Source of the DNA: Desulfarculus sp.
Lineage (GTDB): Bacteria; Desulfobacterota; Desulfarculia; Desulfarculales; Desulfarculaceae
DNA: 13,241 nt
Direction of reading: 5' to 3'
NCBI GenBank assembly: GCA_020216625.1
Contig: JAIUYB010000014.1
Span: 1-13,241, forward strand
Shown: positions 6,396 through 13,241 of the stretch, piece by piece
How positions within the stretch are numbered: position 1 is the first letter of the stretch
Layout of the letters: each line of letters begins with the position of its first letter
Notes under the pieces: generated by a model
What the model was told of the DNA's origin: nothing
Databases searched by the model: none
What the model saw: only the letters and a program-made list of their open reading frames with translations
Position numbers and translations under genes: made by a program

Positions 6396-8729
6396 ATGCC
6401 GTCCGCCAAGACCTTTCGCCACCCGCAACAGGTTCTGCGCCGCAAGTTGAGCCGTTGCCAGGCCGAACTAGGCCTCCGACGCCGGTCCCAAAACACCCTG
6501 GACCGGTATTTTCTGGCCAGCCAGGACCCGATGTGGATCCTGGACCATGAGGGGCGCATCCTGAGCGCCAATCCGGCCGGCCTCGGCCTTCTGGGCTTCA
6601 GCCAAGAGCAACTGCGGGGACGGTCGATCTGCGAGCTGGCCCCACCGGAGGAGAGGGGGCGGCTGGCTCGGATGGTCCAGGAGCAATGGCCCCGCCTGGC
6701 CAATCTCTCCCGCCAGGTCCGAATGCTCGACCAAGCCGGCCGCAGCGTTTGGCTGGGCTGGAGCGTCTTGCCCTATCCCGGCCTGGGGCGGATGCTGGTG
6801 CTGGGGCGCGACCTGAGCTTTGAGCGGGCCGCGGCCGAGGCCCTGGAGGCCAGCGTGGAGCGGTTCGCGGCCCTGGCCGACCTGGCCCCGGTGGGCATTT
6901 TTCTCTCCGACCCCCAGGGCAACTTCGCTTATGTCAACCAGCGCTGGAGCGACATCACCGGCTTGGACCGGGAGGATTCCCTGGGACGAGGCTGGGAGAC
7001 CGGCCTGCACCCCGAGGAGAGAAGCGAGGTCGGCGAACACTGGCGGCGGGTGGTCAGGGAGCGGGGGGTCTTCGAGCGGGAGGTCCGCTTGTCGAACCCC
7101 CGGGGGCGCCTGGCCTGGGCCCAGGTCCGGGCCCAACCGCTGCGGGACTCCCAAGGCGCGGTGGAAGGCTATCTGGGAACCCTGGACGACACCACCGAAC
7201 GGCGGGAGCTGCTGGAGCATTTGCGGGTTTCGCGAGAGAAGTTCGCCAAGGCCTTCCAGGCCAGCCCGGTCTGGGTGGCCATCAACAACATTGAAGACGA
7301 GCGCTTTTCCGAGGTGAACCAGGCTTTTTTGAAAAGCACCGGGTTCGAGTACCAGGAGGTGGTGGGTCGCACCGCGCGCGAGTTGGGCCTCTGGCCCGAC
7401 CTGGACCATCGCCGTCAATTGCTGGCCCGCCTGTGGGAGCGGGGCCGGCTGGTGGACGCCGAGGCCACCTTGCGGATGAAGGACGGTTCTCTGCGAGAAT
7501 TTGTTTGGAATGCCGAGGAGATAACCATCGACGGCCAACGTTGCAGCGTCAATGTCCTCAACGATGTCACCCGGCTCAAAAACGCCGAACGGGAGCTGAG
7601 CGCCAGCGAGCAGCGTTTCCGCATGCTTTTCCACCAATTGCCCATTGGCGCGGCGGTGCTCTCATTGGACCACCGCTTTTTGAACGTCAACCCTGAACTA
7701 TGCCGCTTCTTGGGCCGGGAACGGGAGGAAATACTGCGCCTGGGTCTGGCTGAGGTGACCCATCCCGACGACCGCCAGGACTTACGGCTCCAACTGGACC
7801 GCCTCTTGACCCGGGAGGTGGAGCCGGTCGGCCAGGATCAACGCTTCCTGCGCGCCGATGGCCGGGTGGTCTGGGGTCGGATCTGGTTGCGCCTGGTGCT
7901 GGATCATCGGGGCCAACCGCTCCACCTGCTGCCGGTGATCGAGGACATCGACCGCCTGATCCGGGCCGAGCAGGCCCGGCGGGAGTTGGAAGCCCGCCTG
8001 GAGCGGGCCCGACGTCTGGAGAGCCTGGGGGTAATGGCCGCTGGGGTGGCCCATGACTTCAACAATCGGCTGCAAGGGGTGATTAGCCGTCTGGAATTGG
8101 CGATGATGGACCTTCCGGAGGCTTCGCCGTTGCGCCGAAACCTGGACCAGGCCCTGGCCGAAGCGCTGCGCGCCAGTCATATATCCCATCACATGTTGGC
8201 TTATTCCGGACACTTACCCTATATCCCCACCACGGTGGATCTCAGCGCCTTGGTGGCGGGAGTCTTGGGGCGGCTCACCCGGGATTGGCCGGAGTCGGCC
8301 CGCCCCCACCTGGTGCTGGCCCAGGATCTGCCGGTTATCTCCGGCGACCCGGAGCAGATCGAGCAGGCCCTGGCCAGCCTGTTGGCCAACGCCCGCGAGG
8401 CCCTGGAGGCAAAAGGGGGACGGATTTGGGTGCGCACCGGCTTGACCCGGCCCGATCCGGCCCAGTGGGAGACGGCCCAGCCGGGCCATGATCATCCGGA
8501 GGGGGATTACGTCTATTTGGAGGTGGAGGACGAGGGTCCGGGGGTGGACCCGGCCCATCTGGAGCGCATCTTCGAGCCTTTTTTCACCACCAAGCTGCCG
8601 GGCAGGGGCCTGGGCCTGCCCCTGGTCCTGGGCGTGGCCCGCAACCACCGCGGCGGGGTGATGGTGGACAACCGACCCGGCCGGGGGGTTGGCTTCCGGC
8701 TGCTGCTGCCGGTGGATCCGGCCACTTGA
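6396..8729 (+). CDS. Soluble multi-PAS sensor histidine kinase
   Basis: A 777-residue cytoplasmic sensor kinase with no membrane helix. After a basic N-terminal coil (1-33), four PAS-like domains follow at about 34-145, 153-275, 281-400 and 404-525. Signs are DPMWILDHEGRILSANPAG, PVGIFLSDPQGNFAYVNQRW and PEERSEVGEHW-type or HPDDR segments. A coiled linker (about 522-545) leads to the histidine box GVAHDFNNRLQGVI with His553. The ATPase domain has SLLANAREAL (Asn665), EDEGPGVD (711-718), FEPFFTTK (726-733) and GRGLGL (736-741). It ends without a receiver domain, though many kinases with the AHDFNN box carry one. PAS ligands (haem, flavin, small molecule) cannot be told. The ATG at 6396 follows a weak GGGGAAG. 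No response regulator is adjacent; the next gene is a WYL-type regulator behind its own promoter. Confidence 0.92.
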   Translation: MPSAKTFRHPQQVLRRKLSRCQAELGLRRRSQNTLDRYFLASQDPMWILDHEGRILSANPAGLGLLGFSQEQLRGRSICELAPPEERGRLARMVQEQWPRLANLSRQVRMLDQAGRSVWLGWSVLPYPGLGRMLVLGRDLSFERAAAEALEASVERFAALADLAPVGIFLSDPQGNFAYVNQRWSDITGLDREDSLGRGWETGLHPEERSEVGEHWRRVVRERGVFEREVRLSNPRGRLAWAQVRAQPLRDSQGAVEGYLGTLDDTTERRELLEHLRVSREKFAKAFQASPVWVAINNIEDERFSEVNQAFLKSTGFEYQEVVGRTARELGLWPDLDHRRQLLARLWERGRLVDAEATLRMKDGSLREFVWNAEEITIDGQRCSVNVLNDVTRLKNAERELSASEQRFRMLFHQLPIGAAVLSLDHRFLNVNPELCRFLGREREEILRLGLAEVTHPDDRQDLRLQLDRLLTREVEPVGQDQRFLRADGRVVWGRIWLRLVLDHRGQPLHLLPVIEDIDRLIRAEQARRELEARLERARRLESLGVMAAGVAHDFNNRLQGVISRLELAMMDLPEASPLRRNLDQALAEALRASHISHHMLAYSGHLPYIPTTVDLSALVAGVLGRLTRDWPESARPHLVLAQDLPVISGDPEQIEQALASLLANAREALEAKGGRIWVRTGLTRPDPAQWETAQPGHDHPEGDYVYLEVEDEGPGVDPAHLERIFEPFFTTKLPGRGLGLPLVLGVARNHRGGVMVDNRPGRGVGFRLLLPVDPAT

Positions 8730-8819
8730 GGCCGCCGCCGGTGCGTTACCGCGCATGCGCCGTCGGATCGCGCGGTTAGAATCAAGCGGGGTTCGTCTTG
8801 CGCCCGCGGCCGGCTCGCC

Positions 8820-8848
8820 TTGACTTGCCCATCCAACTCGGCTATGAA
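8820..8848 (+). promoter_or_regulatory. Sigma70-like promoter for the WYL-type regulator
   Basis: TTGACT (8820-8825), exactly 17 bases, then TATGAA (8843-8848): five of six and four of six consensus matches. The start would be near 8855, giving a leader of about 20 bases with GGGAG at 8865-8869. Thiolase 1, 35 bp past the regulator, could be read from this promoter. Confidence 0.6.
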
Positions 8849-8874
8849 AAGATGGTTGTCACCCGGGAGTGGCC

Positions 8875-9519
8875 ATGAACAGCCGTCGGCTGGCCCGACT
8901 CATGGGAATAATCTGCGACATCAAGGCGCACCCTCGCCGCAGCCTCGAGGAAATGTGCCGACGCCACCAGATTTCCCGCCGCCAGCTTTACAAGGACCGT
9001 GACCGACTGGCCGGGATGGGGTTCTCCTTCCACCACTCGCGCCAGAATGGCGGGTTCGTGCTGGACAAGGAGTTGACCTTCAATGTCAGGGGGTTGAGTC
9101 TTTCCGACCTCTTCGCTCTGATCCTGGCGGTGCGCCAGCTAACCCGGCTCAGCGACTTCGCCCTGGCCCTGGGGGCCCTGGCCGGGCTGCGCACCCTGGT
9201 GGGCCAGTTGCCCGAGGAGCTGCGCGAGCAGTTCGGCGAAACCCTGGACCAGGTGGTGGTGCAGGACGGTTTCGGCTGCGCGCCCGAGGTCTTGTCCGCC
9301 CTGCTGCCGGCCATCGAGGAGGGCCGCCGGGTGTTGCTGGAGTTGGAGGGCGGCCAGTCTCCGGAGTTGACGGTGGATCCCCAACGCCTGCTTTTACGCG
9401 ATGGCCGGCTTTATCTGGAGGCCGCGGGGCTGGGCGGGGGCCAACCCGGTCTGGTCTCCCTGGCCCGGGTGCGGCGGGTCATCCCCACCCCCTTCTTCTC
9501 GCCGGCCCTGGCCGACTAA
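8875..9519 (+). CDS. Short HTH-WYL-type transcriptional regulator
   Basis: A 214-residue predicted DNA-binding regulator. Residues 1-65 form a DeoR/HTH_11-like winged helix: SLEEMCRRHQISRRQLYKDR (23-42) gives the recognition helix, then GFSFHHSRQNGGFVLD is the wing. The middle is helical. The C-terminal part from about 150 resembles a reduced WYL domain, with VDPQRLLLRDGRLYLEAAGL (167-186), where the name-giving W-Y-L is L-Y-L, and SLARVRRVIPTP (195-206). Usual HTH-WYL proteins have about 300 or more residues and a C-terminal extension, absent here. WYL domains are thought to sense ligands, including nucleotides. The ATG at 8875 is preferred because GGGAG lies five bases upstream; the GTG at 8869 overlaps that site. 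The gene ends 35 bp before thiolase 1, so it may be co-transcribed with the thiolase and regulate it (inference). Confidence 0.8.
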   Translation: MNSRRLARLMGIICDIKAHPRRSLEEMCRRHQISRRQLYKDRDRLAGMGFSFHHSRQNGGFVLDKELTFNVRGLSLSDLFALILAVRQLTRLSDFALALGALAGLRTLVGQLPEELREQFGETLDQVVVQDGFGCAPEVLSALLPAIEEGRRVLLELEGGQSPELTVDPQRLLLRDGRLYLEAAGLGGGQPGLVSLARVRRVIPTPFFSPALAD

Positions 9520-9527
9520 AATACCGC

Positions 9528-9539
9528 GGCAAGTTTGCC
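9528..9539. repeat. Small inverted repeat between regulator and thiolase 1
   Basis: GGCAA-GT-TTGCC, a perfect 5-bp dyad with a 2-base centre, just upstream of the thiolase 1 ribosome site (GGAG at 9543-9546). It could be a regulator-binding site or chance. Confidence 0.3.
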
Positions 9540-9554
9540 AATGGAGTAAGCTCA

Positions 9555-10736
9555 ATGAAGGAAGTCGTGATCGTCAGCGCCTGCCGTACCCCGGTGGCCG
9601 CCTTTCAGGGTGCCTTCGCCAGCCTGACCGCCCTGGACCTGGGGGTGATCGCCATCAACGAGGCCATCGCCCGGGCCGGGATCAACGGCCAGGACGTGGA
9701 CGAGGTGATCATGGGCTGCGTGCTGCCCGCCGGCCTGGGCCAGAACCCGGCCCGCCAGGCCATGCTGCGCGCCGGCCTGCCGGTGGAGGTGGGCTGCATC
9801 ACCGTGAACAAGGTCTGCGGCTCGGGCCTCAAGGCGGTGATGCTGGGGGCCCAGGCCATCCTTTGCGGCGACGCCGAGGTGGTGGTGGCCGGGGGCATGG
9901 AGTCCATGACCCGCGCCCCCTACCTGCTGATGAACCAGCGCTCCGGCCAGCGCATGGGCGACGGCAAGGTGGTGGACTCCATGGTCCACGATGGCCTCTG
10001 GGACCACCTCAACGACTTCCACATGGGCATGAGCGCCGAGCTCTGCGCCGAGAAATACGGCGTCACCCGGGCCGACCAGGACGCCTTCGCCTTGGATTCC
10101 TACGGCAAATCCTGGCGAGCCGACGAAGAAGGGCGCTTCAAGGATCAGATCGTGCCGGTGTCCATTCCCCAGAAAAAGGGCGATTCCAAGGTGATCGCCC
10201 GCGACGAGGGCCTGCGCCAGTCCTCGCCAGAGCTTTTGGCCAAGCTCCGCCCGGCCTTCAAGAAGGACGGCGGCACCGTCACCGCCGGCAACGCCTCCAG
10301 CCTCAACGACGGCGCGGCGGCGGTGGTGCTGATGAGCGCGGACAAGGCCCGGGCCATGGGCCTCAAACCCCTGGTGAAGGTGGGAGCCCAGGGCGCGGCC
10401 GGCATCGACCCCAAATACGTCCTGGTGGCCCCGATCCACTCCATCCCCAAGGTCTGTGCCAAGCAGGGCCTGGGGCCCAAGGACATCGATCTGCACGAGA
10501 TCAACGAGGCCTTCGCCGCCTCCTCCATCGCCGTGCAGCGCACCCTGGACCTGGATCCGGCCAAGATCAACATCTACGGCGGGGCCCTGTCCATCGGCCA
10601 CCCCATCGGGGCCTCGGGCGCGCGGGTGCTGACCACCCTGATCTACGCCATGAAGGACCGCGACGCCCACCTGGGCATGGCCAGCCTGTGCCTGGGCGGC
10701 GGCGAGGCGGTCTCGCTGATCGTGGAGAATCTCTAG
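9555..10736 (+). CDS. Thiolase 1 (acetyl-CoA C-acetyltransferase family)
   Basis: Catalyses thiolytic cleavage of a 3-ketoacyl-CoA or its reverse, condensation of two acyl-CoA units, in the cytoplasm. The 393-residue protein has the full thiolase set: nucleophile Cys88 in VNKVCGSGLKAV, Asn317 in NEAF, His349 in GHPIGASG and Cys379 in CLGGG. The lid motif HMG (156-158) keeps the Met of short-chain enzymes. The second pocket loop reads YVLVAPIHSIP (288-298) instead of the common MGxGP, which recalls the APV loop of mitochondrial acetoacetyl-CoA thiolase, so the substrate may be branched or otherwise different (inference). GGAG lies eight bases before the ATG. It follows the WYL-type regulator by 35 bp and precedes a paralogous thiolase. 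The family is certain; the exact substrate is not. Confidence 0.94.
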   Translation: MKEVVIVSACRTPVAAFQGAFASLTALDLGVIAINEAIARAGINGQDVDEVIMGCVLPAGLGQNPARQAMLRAGLPVEVGCITVNKVCGSGLKAVMLGAQAILCGDAEVVVAGGMESMTRAPYLLMNQRSGQRMGDGKVVDSMVHDGLWDHLNDFHMGMSAELCAEKYGVTRADQDAFALDSYGKSWRADEEGRFKDQIVPVSIPQKKGDSKVIARDEGLRQSSPELLAKLRPAFKKDGGTVTAGNASSLNDGAAAVVLMSADKARAMGLKPLVKVGAQGAAGIDPKYVLVAPIHSIPKVCAKQGLGPKDIDLHEINEAFAASSIAVQRTLDLDPAKINIYGGALSIGHPIGASGARVLTTLIYAMKDRDAHLGMASLCLGGGEAVSLIVENL

Positions 10737-10962
10737 CCCCGGGTGGCGCGCGGATGCGCCGCCGGGCTTGACGAGGAAATAATCACGCGCTGGCTCCGGC
10801 CTAACCCGACCTAGGCCGGGCGCTGGCGCCAAGTGAAGGACCATCCGCGGTGATGTTGATCCCGAGGCGGGTCGAGGGGTTGATCAGCCCAGGGACCGGC
10901 AACCTCAAAAGGGGGGCGACGCCCCGCCATATGCAGCACGACGTTACGAAGGAGTTCTAATC
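10737..10962 (+). promoter_or_regulatory. Hairpin-rich leader between the two thiolase genes
   Basis: This 226-base spacer contains four inverted repeats in series. A GGCGC/GCGCC-based hairpin (10739-10766) comes directly after the thiolase 1 stop. A perfect 8-bp repeat CCGGCCTA/TAGGCCGG (10796-10819) is flanked on both sides by the direct repeat GCGCTGGC (10787-10794 and 10820-10827). A GGGGTTG/CAACCTC stem spans 10876-10906, and GGGGC-GAC-GCCCC spans 10913-10925. A T-tract is lacking. Thiolase 2 then starts behind AAGGAG (10949-10954). It may end thiolase 1 transcription, attenuate, or fold as a regulatory leader; no known riboswitch class was matched. Confidence 0.4.
10796..10819. repeat. 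Perfect inverted repeat flanked by 8-bp direct repeats
   Basis: CCGGCCTA (10796-10803) and TAGGCCGG (10812-10819) flank an 8-base loop. The direct repeat GCGCTGGC abuts the right arm and lies one base from the left arm. This may be an RNA hairpin, an operator dyad, or a copy of a dispersed palindromic repeat. Confidence 0.5.
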
Positions 10963-12144
10963 ATGTTGAAGGAAGTTGTCATCGTAGGCGCGGCCCGCAC
11001 GGCGGTGGGCCGTTTCGGCGGCATGTACAGCGACGTTTCGGCGGTCCAGTTGGGCGTCACCGCGGTCAAAGCCGCGTTGGAGCGGGCCAAGGTCGACCCC
11101 TCCCAGGTGGACGAGGTCATCTACGGCAACGTACTGGGCGCCGGCCTGGGCCAGAACGTGGCCCGCCAGGTGGAGCTGGGCGCGGGCATCCCCCAGGAGG
11201 CCAACGCCTACACCGTCAACAAGGTCTGCGCCTCGGGCCTCAAAAGCGTCATGCTGGCCGCCCAGGCGGTGATGTGCGGCGACAGCGAGATCGTGGTGGC
11301 CGGCGGCACCGAGAACATGAGCCAGGCCCCCTACCTGCTGCCCAAGGCCCGCTGGGGCCAGCGCATGGGCGACGGCAAGATGATCGACTACATGGTCTTC
11401 GACGGCCTGACCGACATCTTCAACGGCTACCACATGGGCATCACCGCCGAGAACGTGGCCGAGAAGTACGGCATCACCCGCGAGGCCCAGGACGAGCTGG
11501 CGCTCAAAAGCCAGCTCAACGCCGAGGCCGCCATCAAGGCCGGCCGCTTCAAGGACGAGATCGCCCCGGTGCTGGTGCCCCAGAAAAAGGGCGACCCCAA
11601 GGTCTGCGACACCGACGAGCACCCCCGTTTCGGCTCCACCGCCGAGTCCATGGCCAAGGTGCCCCCGGCCTTCAAGAAGGGCGGCACCGTCACCGCCGGC
11701 AACGCCAGCGGCATCAACGACGGCGCGGCGGCCCTGGTGGTCATGACCGCCGACAAGGCCAAGGACCTGGGCCTGACCCCGCTGTGCAAGATCAAGGGCT
11801 ACGGCTGGGGCGGCGTGGATCCGGCCTACATGGGCCTGGGCCCCATCGCCGCCACCCGCTCCGCGCTCAAGAAGACCGGCCTGAGCGTGGGCGATTTGCA
11901 ACTGATCGAGGCCAACGAGGCCTTCGCCGCCCAGGCCGAGGCCGTCATCCGCGAGCTGGGACTGAACCGCGACATCGTCAACGTCAATGGCGGCGCCATC
12001 GCCCTGGGCCACCCCATCGGCGCCAGCGGCGCGCGCATCCTGGTCACCCTGATCTACGAGATGATCAAGCGCGACGCCAAGACCGGCCTGGCCACCCTGT
12101 GCATCGGCGGCGGCCAGGGCGCGGCCCTGATCGTGGAGCGGTAG
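10963..12144 (+). CDS. Thiolase 2 (acetyl-CoA C-acetyltransferase)
   Basis: A second thiolase of 393 residues, paralogous to the preceding one, probably interconverting two acetyl-CoA and acetoacetyl-CoA plus CoA. The active site is complete: Cys89 in [14 protein letters not shown], Asn318 in NEAF, His350 in GHPIGASG and Cys380 in CIGGG. Both Met residues that line the pocket of classic short-chain biosynthetic thiolases are seen, in HMG (157-159) and in PAYMGLGP (287-294), so acetoacetyl-CoA is a better guess here than for thiolase 1. AAGGAG lies eight bases before the ATG, a strong site. The codons are strongly biased to C or G endings, as in highly expressed genes of GC-rich genomes. It follows a structured spacer and is followed by a strong hairpin, so it may be its own transcription unit or the end of one. 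Confidence 0.95.
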   Translation: MLKEVVIVGAARTAVGRFGGMYSDVSAVQLGVTAVKAALERAKVDPSQVDEVIYGNVLGAGLGQNVARQVELGAGIPQEANAYTVNKVCASGLKSVMLAAQAVMCGDSEIVVAGGTENMSQAPYLLPKARWGQRMGDGKMIDYMVFDGLTDIFNGYHMGITAENVAEKYGITREAQDELALKSQLNAEAAIKAGRFKDEIAPVLVPQKKGDPKVCDTDEHPRFGSTAESMAKVPPAFKKGGTVTAGNASGINDGAAALVVMTADKAKDLGLTPLCKIKGYGWGGVDPAYMGLGPIAATRSALKKTGLSVGDLQLIEANEAFAAQAEAVIRELGLNRDIVNVNGGAIALGHPIGASGARILVTLIYEMIKRDAKTGLATLCIGGGQGAALIVER

Positions 12145-12166
12145 AACAATAGATGCTGGGGCAAGA

Positions 12167-12201
12167 CGGGGAAACCCTTTCTCGAGCGAAAGGGTTCCCC
12201 G
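12167..12201 (+). terminator. Strong hairpin after thiolase 2
   Basis: CGGGGAAACCCTTTC and GAAAGGGTTCCCCG pair over 14 bp with a single bulged A around a 6-base loop. It begins 23 bases after the thiolase 2 stop. No T-tract follows (the next bases are C-rich), so it could be a Rho-assisted terminator or an mRNA 3'-end stabiliser. It probably separates the thiolase transcript from the crotonase. Confidence 0.65.
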
Positions 12202-12301
12202 CACCCCTTCCCAAAGAGCTTTAGGCCAAGCGCACCGCGATTGGCCCCCCAAATACGCGCCCAACCGGAAACAGACGATAATTCCGGGGAGGATATAAGG
12301 C

Positions 12302-13087
12302 ATGGCGTACGAGTTCATCATTTACGAGGTCCAGGACGGCGTGGCCACCATCACCATCAACCGTCCCAAGGCCATGAACGCCCTCAACCCCCAGGTGGTG
12401 GCCGAGCTGGACCAGGCCATCAGCCAGGTCGAGGCCGACGACGCGGTCAAATGCGTGGTGATCACCGGCGCGGGCGACAAGGCCTTCGTGGCCGGGGCCG
12501 ACATCGCCGCCATGGTGCAGATGAACGCCCTGGAGGGCCGCAAGTTCTCGCTGATGGGCCAGAACGTCTTCTTCCGCCTGGAGAAGCTGGACCGCCCGGT
12601 GATCGCGGCGGTCAAGGGCTTCGCCCTGGGCGGCGGCACCGAGCTGGCCATGGCCTGCGACTTCATCTACGCGGCCGACAACGCCAAGTTCGGCCAGCCC
12701 GAGATCAACCTAGGCATCATCCCCGGCTTCGGCGGCACCCAGCGTCTGACCCGCCTGGTGGGCAAGGCCCGAGCCAAGGAGATGTGCCTGACCGGCGTGA
12801 TCATCGACGCGGCCGAGGCCAAGGAGATTGGCCTGGTCAACAAGGTCTTCCCGGCCGAGGAGCTGATGGCCGCGGTGATGAAGACCGCCAAGGGCATCGC
12901 GCAAAAAGGCAAGGTCAGCACCCGGGCCATCAAATACCTGGTGGACGCCGGCAGCGACCTGCCCCTGGAGCGGGCCATGCCCATGGAGGCCGAGTGCTTC
13001 GCCACCTGCTTCGCCAGCCCGGATCAGAAGGAGGGCATGAGCGCCTTCCTGGAGAAGCGCAAGGCCAACTTCACCGGCGGCAAGTAA
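12302..13087 (+). CDS. Enoyl-CoA hydratase (crotonase family)
   Basis: Adds water to a trans-2-enoyl-CoA to give a 3-hydroxyacyl-CoA, or the reverse, in the cytoplasm; likely crotonyl-CoA/3-hydroxybutyryl-CoA given the thiolase neighbours. The 261 residues match the family. The first oxyanion-hole segment is KAFVAGADI (60-68) and the second ALGGGTELAMACD (108-120). Both catalytic glutamates of true hydratases are present: Glu114 in GGGTEL and Glu134 in GQPEINLGIIPGFGGTQRL (131-149). This makes an isomerase or other crotonase variant less likely. The ATG at 12302 has GGGGAGG nine bases upstream and AAGG directly in front. It lies 157 bp after thiolase 2 beyond a strong hairpin, so it probably has its own promoter, though none was clear. 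The strongly biased codons suggest high expression. Confidence 0.94.
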   Translation: MAYEFIIYEVQDGVATITINRPKAMNALNPQVVAELDQAISQVEADDAVKCVVITGAGDKAFVAGADIAAMVQMNALEGRKFSLMGQNVFFRLEKLDRPVIAAVKGFALGGGTELAMACDFIYAADNAKFGQPEINLGIIPGFGGTQRLTRLVGKARAKEMCLTGVIIDAAEAKEIGLVNKVFPAEELMAAVMKTAKGIAQKGKVSTRAIKYLVDAGSDLPLERAMPMEAECFATCFASPDQKEGMSAFLEKRKANFTGGK

Positions 13088-13102
13088 CTTAATAAAACCA
13101 TT

Positions 13103-13138
13103 CCCCGTCGTGAGCCGCCAGCGGGGCTCGCGACGGGG
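13103..13138 (+). terminator. Hairpin after the crotonase gene
   Basis: CCCCGTCG/CGACGGGG forms an outer 8-bp stem. It continues through a T-G wobble into GAGCC/GGCTC, about 14 pairs in all, with an 8-base loop. It starts 15 bases after the stop codon. No T-run follows. The remaining 103 bases to the window end show no gene start. Confidence 0.6.
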
Positions 13139-13241
13139 CGCACACTCGCTGGCCAGAAGGGGAGGCCCGGTCGCGCGGGCAAATGAGGTTCTGGAGAAAA
13201 ACCCAAACGCGGCGCCTGCAAACAGTTACTTTTTGAGGGAT

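Noticed and set aside
8765..8815. tRNA-like look (GGTTAGAATC, GGGGTTCGTC)
   Set aside because: No acceptor stem or anticodon arm can be folded around these words.
9552..10844. 430-codon antisense frame covering thiolase 1
   Set aside because: It lies opposite a gene with all thiolase motifs, and its His/Gly/Val-rich translation is what the mirror of GC-ending codons gives. The same happens over thiolase 2 (10957-12321).
10874..10910. SAM-riboswitch-like string (GACCGGCAACC) in the thiolase spacer
   Set aside because: The short match resembles the GGCAACC part of SAM-I/SAM-IV, but the upstream P1 and kink-turn elements are not present in order and the downstream gene has no tie to SAM.
12277..12282. 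GATAAT as a -10 box for the crotonase
   Set aside because: No -35 element at 16-18 bases, and the start would fall on the ribosome site.

Overview
The window is about 13 kb of GC-rich bacterial chromosome with ordinary codon use. It has no mobile element, CRISPR array, tRNA or rRNA that I can see. The gene content suits an anaerobic acid- or aromatic-degrading bacterium: pyruvate kinase, two thiolases, a crotonase, an acyl-CoA thioesterase and subunits of a molybdenum hydroxylase. Such sets are common in sulfate-reducing Desulfobacterota (former Deltaproteobacteria, for example Desulfarculus-like lineages). That placement is a low-confidence inference from style, not a database match.

Left part (1-2653). 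A minus-strand pyruvate kinase runs off the left edge and lacks only its last few residues. Upstream of it on the same strand is a small GNAT acetyltransferase, read divergently from a plus-strand hotdog-fold acyl-CoA thioesterase. The thioesterase converges on the next cluster across a strong hairpin.

Middle part (2715-6142, minus strand). Two short operons lie here. One, with its own sigma70-like promoter (4576-4604), encodes a four-helix membrane histidine kinase. Its stop codon overlaps by 4 nt the start of an exported or membrane-anchored protein of unknown function that carries an HxHP...PSxxD pattern like that of JAB/MPN metalloproteases. The other, also with a promoter (6114-6142), encodes the 2Fe-2S and FAD subunits of a xanthine dehydrogenase/CO dehydrogenase-type enzyme. 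The molybdopterin-binding catalytic subunit is not in the window.

Right part (6396-13087, plus strand). A soluble histidine kinase with four PAS-like domains is followed, behind a good promoter, by a short HTH-WYL-type regulator. Next come two paralogous thiolases of identical length, separated by a 226-bp hairpin-rich spacer, then a strong hairpin and a crotonase (enoyl-CoA hydratase). The last three enzymes suit short-chain beta-oxidation or acetoacetyl-CoA/crotonyl-CoA metabolism. The regulator sits 35 bp upstream of the first thiolase and may control the cluster. The 3-hydroxyacyl-CoA dehydrogenase expected between the thiolase and crotonase steps is absent here.

I see no clear-cut novel system. 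The best leads are the kinase/JAB-like protein pair, the molybdenum-hydroxylase subunits without a catalytic partner, and the structured spacer between two thiolases with different substrate loops.
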